Part shown: positions 8,551-12,439 of the stretch, piece by piece
How positions within the stretch are numbered: the stretch's first letter is position 1
Layout of the letters: every line of letters begins with the position of its first letter
Source of the DNA: Clostridia bacterium
Lineage (GTDB): Bacteria; Bacillota; Clostridia; Oscillospirales; Acutalibacteraceae
Direction of reading: 5' to 3'
Length of the DNA: 12,439 nucleotides
Assembly: GCA_900769375.1 (NCBI GenBank)
Contig: CAAGGN010000204.1
Span: 1-12,439, forward strand
The notes under the pieces: model-generated
Told to the model about the DNA's origin: nothing
Database searches by the model: none
Seen by the model: the letters and a program-made list of their open reading frames with translations, nothing else
Position numbers and translations under genes: made by a program

Positions 8551-8904
8551 TCATTCTTCTTTAATACCGTCAACCTTGACAATAACTTTATTTACGGTTA
8601 TACCCGTATTTTCTTTAACGGCATATCTTACCTTCTCGGTAATGCTGGCCGCAATAGCATTAATATTCATACCGTAAACAACGATAATATGAATTTCAAC
8701 GCTAACATTTTCTGTATCGCCCGTAACCTTGATACCTGTATCAATAGCTTGGTCTTTAGAGAAAATACCGAGTAATTTCTGCTTGTTGTTGCTGGGGGTC
8801 ATACCAACAACACCGAAGCAGGAGGTTACTTCGTGACCTATAAGTTTTGAAAGGTAGCTTTCGGAAAAGGTTATTGTACCTGTTCTGGTTTCATAAGCAA
8901 TCAT
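8551..8904 (-). CDS. yloU: Asp23/Gls24 family envelope stress protein (YloU-like)
   Basis: Small 117-aa protein of the Asp23/Gls24 family (DUF322). It opens with ETRTGTITFSESYLSKLIGHEV, close to the family's usual G-x-I-x-I-x-x-x-V-x-x-I pattern, followed by the conserved CFGVVGM-type segment and the beta-alpha-beta core with VEIHIIVVYGMNINAIAASI. No signal peptide or membrane segment is present. Staphylococcal Asp23 sits at the membrane through a partner, and its loss triggers a cell-wall stress response; the exact role of YloU is not known. The start ATG is firm, with AGGAGGAT (8911-8918) 6 nt upstream. It directly precedes yloV, as in Bacillus, and begins only 17 nt after the stop of the upstream lipoprotein gene. 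The stable yloU-yloV pairing across Bacillota implies a shared function, probably in lipid or envelope homeostasis. Confidence 0.93.
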   Translation of the reverse strand: MIAYETRTGTITFSESYLSKLIGHEVTSCFGVVGMTPSNNKQKLLGIFSKDQAIDTGIKVTGDTENVSVEIHIIVVYGMNINAIAASITEKVRYAVKENTGITVNKVIVKVDGIKEE

Positions 8905-8921
8905 ATAATAATCCTCCTGAT

Positions 8922-10523
8922 TTATTTTTTATATGCGTATTCCTCAATAGAAAGATATATGTCATCTGCCGAAGCGTTGACACCGCTTTTTATCTCGGAA
9001 TCATAAAACAATACGCCCTGCCTATAGCAAACGGGGATTTGAGGCATCTCGGTTAAAAGCATGCCTACCACTGAGCCGATGGAATCGTTGCCGCTGTAAA
9101 ATCCGTCTATCACACTGTGAACGGAGGTTTTTACTACCTCTATCGGCTTTTCCTCGTCGGATGGGTTTTCTTGCCCTTCTTCTTTATTGGCGGGCTTTAC
9201 GGTTTCACCGAAAACACCGTAGGCGGCGCTGCCACCTGAAATAACCAATCCCGAAAGGTCCATATTGTTCGGTACGTTTATTTCGCCCAAATAAAGCTGG
9301 AAAGCGTTTTGAGATAAAGCCGCCATATATTGCTCGTAAGGTTTCTTAACGACGGTTATTTCAAGGCCTACCGCTTTAAGTTGTTCTTTTATGAGTTCGG
9401 CCGCAATAACTCGGGATTGATTTTCTTCATTTACAAGCAAAGTAAAATGAACTCTTCTGCCCGATAGATTAAGGCGGTAACCTTCCTCATCTAAACTATT
9501 ATAACCTATTCGGTCAAAATTCTCAACTGTTATTTTAAGATTAGGGGTATTATCTATGGTCTGATAGGGTTTTGCGTCATCAAAAAGAGGGTTGAAAAAG
9601 CCCGTTGCCGCTACCGCATTATTGTAAAAAGCATTGCGGCAAATCTTGTTTCTGTCAAGGGCCGCGGATATGGCGTAGCGGATGCTTTTATTTTTGAGCT
9701 CGGGGTAGGCCGAGTTGATTCCTATATAAACCAAGTTGTTTAAATTAACCTGCGTACGCTTGCCGCTCATTCTTACTATATCACCCGATGCAGAATCGGA
9801 ATAGTAAATATCGGAAGCGCCGATTTCAACGTAGTGGGCAACTGCATCGGCATCGGGAGCGTCGATAAGATTAATCATTTTAATCTGACCGGATTTGCCG
9901 AAATAGTTGGGGTTTTCCACCAAAAGCGACTGCGTTTCATCAAATATATATCTTCCGCAACCTATAGGGGCGGCGGCAACACCGTCTGAATTGAGGAGGG
10001 TGTCGGAGTTTGCCTTGATTATTGGAAAGCTTAAAAGATTAGCAAAATAATTATCAATTCTTTTAAGGGTGAAAATAACGGTTTTAGAATTCTCCGCCAT
10101 AACCGATTCTACGGACGAAAGGGTAGAGGCATGGGTAGTGGCAGAATTTATTGCTAAATTATATGAATAAATAACGTCCTGCGCCGTAACCTTGGTACCG
10201 TCGGAAAATTTGGCATCTATGAGCGTTACCTTCCATACTTTATCTTCATTTTCGATTTCTTTGGCAAGACGGTTTATCGGATTAAATTCATTGTCGAGCT
10301 TAAGAAGCGGCTCGTAAACCAAACCTGCAAGCTGGCGGGTGATTTCGGTCTTTGCGGTATAGGGGTTGAAGGAATCGGATTTGCAGTAAAGTAAGCTTGC
10401 GGTAACGCTCTTGCCACTTTGCTTATCGTCTTTGTCTTTATCCTTACCAACCTTTTTACAACCTGTAAAACTTAAAAGCAGGGTGAGGGAGAGAAAAAGA
10501 CATATTAATTTTTTAATCTTCAA
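8922..10523 (-). CDS. ABC transporter solute-binding lipoprotein, family 5 (SBP_bac_5)
   Basis: Extracellular lipid-anchored binding protein resembling those of dipeptide/oligopeptide/nickel ABC importers. The 533 aa start with a lysine-rich n-region, a hydrophobic core (about 6-20) and a lipobox FTGC with acceptor C22, then a Lys/Asp-rich tether (23-38). The family signature is FSDGTKVTAQDVIYSY at 106-121, preceded by LVYEPLLKLD at 69-77. The C-terminal half is divergent and holds a charged, low-complexity insert (about 430-450, rich in Glu, Pro and Lys). The start is TTG at 10521-10523, supported by AAGGAGGG (10530-10537) with GGAGG 7 nt upstream and by the signal peptide beginning at once. 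This TTG overlaps the TGA of the upstream phosphodiesterase gene (TTGA), so translation is probably coupled. No permease or ATPase gene is nearby, so it may serve a distant importer or act as a sensor. Ligand unknown. Confidence 0.9.
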   Translation of the reverse strand: MKIKKLICLFLSLTLLLSFTGCKKVGKDKDKDDKQSGKSVTASLLYCKSDSFNPYTAKTEITRQLAGLVYEPLLKLDNEFNPINRLAKEIENEDKVWKVTLIDAKFSDGTKVTAQDVIYSYNLAINSATTHASTLSSVESVMAENSKTVIFTLKRIDNYFANLLSFPIIKANSDTLLNSDGVAAAPIGCGRYIFDETQSLLVENPNYFGKSGQIKMINLIDAPDADAVAHYVEIGASDIYYSDSASGDIVRMSGKRTQVNLNNLVYIGINSAYPELKNKSIRYAISAALDRNKICRNAFYNNAVAATGFFNPLFDDAKPYQTIDNTPNLKITVENFDRIGYNSLDEEGYRLNLSGRRVHFTLLVNEENQSRVIAAELIKEQLKAVGLEITVVKKPYEQYMAALSQNAFQLYLGEINVPNNMDLSGLVISGGSAAYGVFGETVKPANKEEGQENPSDEEKPIEVVKTSVHSVIDGFYSGNDSIGSVVGMLLTEMPQIPVCYRQGVLFYDSEIKSGVNASADDIYLSIEEYAYKK

Positions 10524-11308
10524 AATTCACCCTCCTTTAATATTATCTGCTTTATTTCTCGGCATAATCCCTTATTATCAATATCAAAGATACAACCGTT
10601 AAGGGTGCACTTACCTTCGGCGGCCTCGAATTTTTCGCAGCCACCCGATTTTAAACGGTTAATAATAATCGAACTTTTAACGCCAAGCACAGAGTCGATA
10701 ACCCCCGTAAAACCAAGGTCGGTAATATAACCGGTACCACCCGGAAGTATCTGCGCGTCGGCGGTGGGAATATGGGTGTGAGTACCGAAAACTACCGAGA
10801 CCTTGCCATCGAGATAGAGCCCCATAGCTCGCTTTTCGCCCGTAGCTTCGGCGTGAAAATCCACTATTATAATTCTTGCGCCGTCGTTTTTGGCTCTCTC
10901 TATAAGAATATCGGCGGCTTCAAAAGGGTTTTCAACTTCTTGCCTTTCCATAAAGGCATGACCCAAAAGATTAATAACCGCAACGGAGCAACGTCCCATA
11001 TCAATAAGACGGTAGCCCTCTCCCGCCTCGCAAACCATATTGTGAGGACGAAGGATGAAAGGGTTATTGTCAAGCATATCGTATACTTCTTTGCGGCGAA
11101 GGGAATGGTTGCCCCCCGTAATAACGTCAACACCGGCTGAAAACAGCATATCGGCGCTTGCAGGGGTTATGCCGTTGCCGAGAGCGGAATTTTCACCGTT
11201 GGCAATGCAAAGATCTATATTCTCTTGCCTTTTGATTTTAGGTATTACCTTAAGCGCATACTCGCAACCAATTTGCGAATATATATCTCCGATCGCAAGT
11301 ATTCGCAT
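10520..11308 (-). CDS. ymdB: YmdB-family metallophosphoesterase
   Basis: Calcineurin-like metallophosphoesterase of the YmdB family (TIGR00282 type), 262 aa as usual. Bacillus YmdB hydrolyses 2',3'-cyclic nucleotides in vitro and influences biofilm and motility gene expression. Metal-site residues are visible: D8 in IGDIY, E39-N40 in NGENSALG, N67-H68 in GGNHS, then DFHAEATGEKRA and GTHTHIPTAD with the two distal histidines. The following ITDLGFTG is also typical. The segment after GNH reads SLRRKE rather than the TWDKKE of Bacillus YmdB. There is no signal peptide, so it is cytosolic. The start ATG has AGGGGTG (11314-11320) upstream at good spacing. It is the first gene of the - strand cluster, divergent from rplM, and its last codons encode the ribosome binding site of the lipoprotein gene. 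The rny gene that often neighbours ymdB is absent. Confidence 0.95.
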   Translation of the reverse strand: MRILAIGDIYSQIGCEYALKVIPKIKRQENIDLCIANGENSALGNGITPASADMLFSAGVDVITGGNHSLRRKEVYDMLDNNPFILRPHNMVCEAGEGYRLIDMGRCSVAVINLLGHAFMERQEVENPFEAADILIERAKNDGARIIIVDFHAEATGEKRAMGLYLDGKVSVVFGTHTHIPTADAQILPGGTGYITDLGFTGVIDSVLGVKSSIIINRLKSGGCEKFEAAEGKCTLNGCIFDIDNKGLCREIKQIILKEGEF

Positions 11309-11344
11309 AAGAGCACCCCTTTTTTTAAATCAATAATTATATAT

Positions 11345-11373
11345 ATATTATCATAGAACGCGCGCAAATTCAA
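11345..11373 (-). promoter_or_regulatory. Candidate promoter of the ymdB-SBP-yloU-yloV-recG cluster
   Basis: On the - strand, TTGAAT (11373-11368) and TAATAT (11350-11345) are spaced by 17 bp, each 4 of 6 consensus. An alternative -10, TATGAT (11355-11350), is closer to consensus but lacks a good -35. The area is a run of alternating A/T, so boxes are easily found by chance. Some promoter must exist here, because ymdB is divergent from rplM. Confidence 0.4.
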
Positions 11374-11406
11374 TTAAAAAGTGAGCAGCAGTAGAAAAGT
11401 GCAAAA

Positions 11407-11501
11407 ATTTTTCAAAAATCATAAGTTAGCAAAAACGAGGAAAATGAAGAAAAAACGAGAAAAACGGAGATTTCATTTTTTAAATTAAATTTTTGAAAAA
11501 T
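11407..11501. repeat. Inverted pair of 13-bp A/T boxes in the divergent region
   Basis: ATTTTTCAAAAAT at 11407-11419 and ATTTTTGAAAAAT at 11489-11501 are exact reverse complements of each other. Each is also a near-palindrome around its central base. The second copy ends 5 nt before the rplM -35 box. They could bind a regulator or simply be A-tract sequence; the low complexity makes chance occurrence plausible. Confidence 0.45.
11431..11470. repeat. Imperfect 10-bp tandem repeat with phased A-tracts
   Basis: Four successive decamers read AAAAACGAGG, AAAATGAAGA, AAAAACGAGA and AAAACGGAGA. Only 4 of the 40 bases are pyrimidines. The A-tracts recur every 10 bp, close to one helical turn, a pattern known to curve DNA. 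Together with A-tracts at 11403-11407 and 11414-11418 the phasing extends across about 60 bp upstream of the rplM promoter. Confidence 0.6.
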
Positions 11502-11535
11502 ATGTGTTGACAAAAAAATACCTTTGTGGTAATAT
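11471..11535 (+). promoter_or_regulatory. Strong SigA promoter of rplM-rpsI with A/T-rich upstream element
   Basis: A perfect TTGACA at 11507-11512 lies 17 bp before TAATAT (11530-11535), which is preceded by TG at 11527-11528, forming an extended -10. A perfect TATAAT at 11533-11538 overlaps it but would need a 20-bp spacer. The bases from about 11471 to 11503 are almost all A/T and resemble an UP element. The predicted start near 11542 gives a leader of under 40 nt, so no folded L13-type autoregulatory leader is apparent. Confidence 0.85.
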
Positions 11536-11578
11536 AATCAAGCTGATTAGAAAAAGAAAAATTTTGGAGGTTTTGATT

Positions 11579-12004
11579 ATGTCAACATTTATGGCAAAAC
11601 CTGCTGAAATTCAGCGCAAATGGTATATTGTTGACGCCGCAGGCAAGCCCCTCGGCCGTACAGCAGTAAAGGTTGCCGATTTACTTCGCGGTAAAGGCAA
11701 GCCGGAGTTTACTCCCCATGTTGATTGCGGCGATCATGTTGTTGTTATCAACGCTGAAAAGGCAGTTTTAACTGGTAGAAAATTAGATCAGAAGTTTTAT
11801 CGTCGTCATACCGGCTTCGTAGGCGGTCTTAAGGAAGTTAAGTATAGCACCCTTATGAAGACTCGTCCCGAGCTTGCAATGGAACTTGCAGTTAAGGGTA
11901 TGATTCCCGATACTACTATCGGCCGCAAGGCAATGACCAGACTTCACGTTTATAAGGACGAGAAGTTTGCTCAGGTTGCTCAGAAGCCCGAGAAAATTGA
12001 TTAA
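11579..12004 (+). CDS. rplM: 50S ribosomal protein L13 (uL13)
   Basis: Early-assembling 23S rRNA-binding protein of the large ribosomal subunit. The 141 aa include the family pattern RKWYIVDAAGKPLGR at 13-27, LLRGKGKP, FTPHVDCGDHVVVINA, a tyrosine/arginine/histidine-rich KFYRRHTGF segment, and the AVKGMIP and LHVYKDE stretches near the C-terminus. The ATG at 11579 is chosen because GGAGG (11566-11570) lies 8 nt upstream; the frame is open further upstream, but that sequence is the promoter. It is the first gene of the rplM-rpsI operon, followed after 17 nt by rpsI, the usual arrangement in Bacteria. Confidence 0.98.
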   Translation: MSTFMAKPAEIQRKWYIVDAAGKPLGRTAVKVADLLRGKGKPEFTPHVDCGDHVVVINAEKAVLTGRKLDQKFYRRHTGFVGGLKEVKYSTLMKTRPELAMELAVKGMIPDTTIGRKAMTRLHVYKDEKFAQVAQKPEKID

Positions 12005-12021
12005 GGAAGGGAGACAGAATT

Positions 12022-12420
12022 ATGTTTGAAGGAAAGCCCTATTTCTACGGCACCGGCAGAAGAAAGAGCTCTGTCGCCCGTGTTCGTATCTATAACGGTA
12101 CAGGTAAAATCACCATCAATGATAGAGATATAGACGATTATTTCGGTCTTGAAACTCTTAAGCTTATCGTTCGTCAGCCCTTAGCGCTCACCGAAAATAC
12201 CGATAAGTTTGATATCGTATGCCGCGTAGCAGGCGGTGGCGTAACCGGTCAGGCAGGCGCTATCCGTCACGGTATTTCTCGTGCACTTCTTCAGTGTGAT
12301 GAAAATCTTCGTCCCGCTCTTAAGAAGGCAGGATTCCTCACTCGTGACCCTCGTATGAAGGAAAGAAAGAAATACGGTCTCAAGGGCGCTCGTCGTGCAC
12401 CCCAGTTCTCAAAGAGATAA
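12022..12420 (+). CDS. rpsI: 30S ribosomal protein S9 (uS9)
   Basis: Small-subunit ribosomal protein whose C-terminal tail reaches the P-site tRNA. It is complete at 132 aa. The N-terminal FYGTGRRKSSVARVRI, the internal GGGVTGQAGAIRHGISRAL, and the C-terminal LTRDPRMKERKKYGLKGAR and PQFSKR are all family hallmarks, including the invariant final Lys-Arg. GGGAG at 12009-12013 lies 8 nt before the ATG. The 17-nt gap from rplM and the lack of a separate promoter indicate co-transcription. The remaining 19 nt of the window after its stop show no terminator. Confidence 0.98.
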   Translation: MFEGKPYFYGTGRRKSSVARVRIYNGTGKITINDRDIDDYFGLETLKLIVRQPLALTENTDKFDIVCRVAGGGVTGQAGAIRHGISRALLQCDENLRPALKKAGFLTRDPRMKERKKYGLKGARRAPQFSKR

Positions 12421-12439
12421 TCACTTATCTTACAGAGTA

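Noticed and set aside
11504..11578. A 25-residue N-terminal extension of L13 from a GTG at 11504.
   Set aside because: This stretch holds the promoter (-35 and -10 boxes) and has no ribosome binding site. The ATG at 11579 with GGAGG 8 nt upstream gives the standard L13 length.
11542..11578. An L13 autoregulatory leader RNA upstream of rplM.
   Set aside because: The predicted leader is under 40 nt and A-rich, with no stem visible.

Overview
The window reads as chromosomal housekeeping sequence from a low-GC Gram-positive anaerobe, most likely a member of the Clostridia (Oscillospiraceae/Ruminococcaceae-like). This is inferred from the AT-rich spacers, strong AGGAGG-type ribosome binding sites, SigA-type promoters, the dnaE-pfkA neighbourhood, and the YloU-YloV-RecG order familiar from Bacillota. 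No genus can be named from sequence reading alone. No rRNA, tRNA, CRISPR array, insertion sequence, integrase or phage gene was seen.

Layout. (1) On the + strand, 1-2285 is the 3' part of dnaE (replicative DNA polymerase III alpha), cut by the window edge. pfkA (2368-3327) follows with its own near-consensus promoter and a strong terminator. A membrane-only CPA2-type cation:proton antiporter (3453-4721) follows, again with its own promoter. (2) A shared hairpin terminator at about 4726-4759 separates it from a five-gene cluster on the - strand. In transcription order the cluster is: ymdB-family metallophosphoesterase (11308-10520), a family-5 solute-binding lipoprotein (10523-8922), YloU/Asp23 protein (8904-8551), YloV/FakA-like DAK2 protein (8468-6795) and recG (6782-4758). 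The spacing (4-nt overlap, 17 nt, 82 nt, 12 nt) suggests one transcript starting in the divergent region near 11345. (3) The 270-bp divergent region 11309-11578 is AT-rich and holds helically phased A-tracts, an imperfect 10-bp tandem repeat and the perfect-TTGACA promoter of the rplM-rpsI operon (ribosomal proteins L13 and S9), which closes the window on the + strand.

How the genes relate. dnaE, recG, rplM and rpsI serve replication, repair and translation. pfkA is the committed step of glycolysis. YloV (probable fatty acid kinase) and YloU are envelope/lipid-linked proteins, YmdB is a regulatory phosphodiesterase family, and the lipoprotein is a solute-binding protein with no transporter partner in view.

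I do not see a clearly new system. The points most worth a second look are the orphan solute-binding lipoprotein inserted between ymdB and yloU, the yloU-yloV spacer (a hairpin plus a possible 25-codon ORF that ends on the yloV start codon), and the phased A-tract/decamer repeat upstream of rplM.
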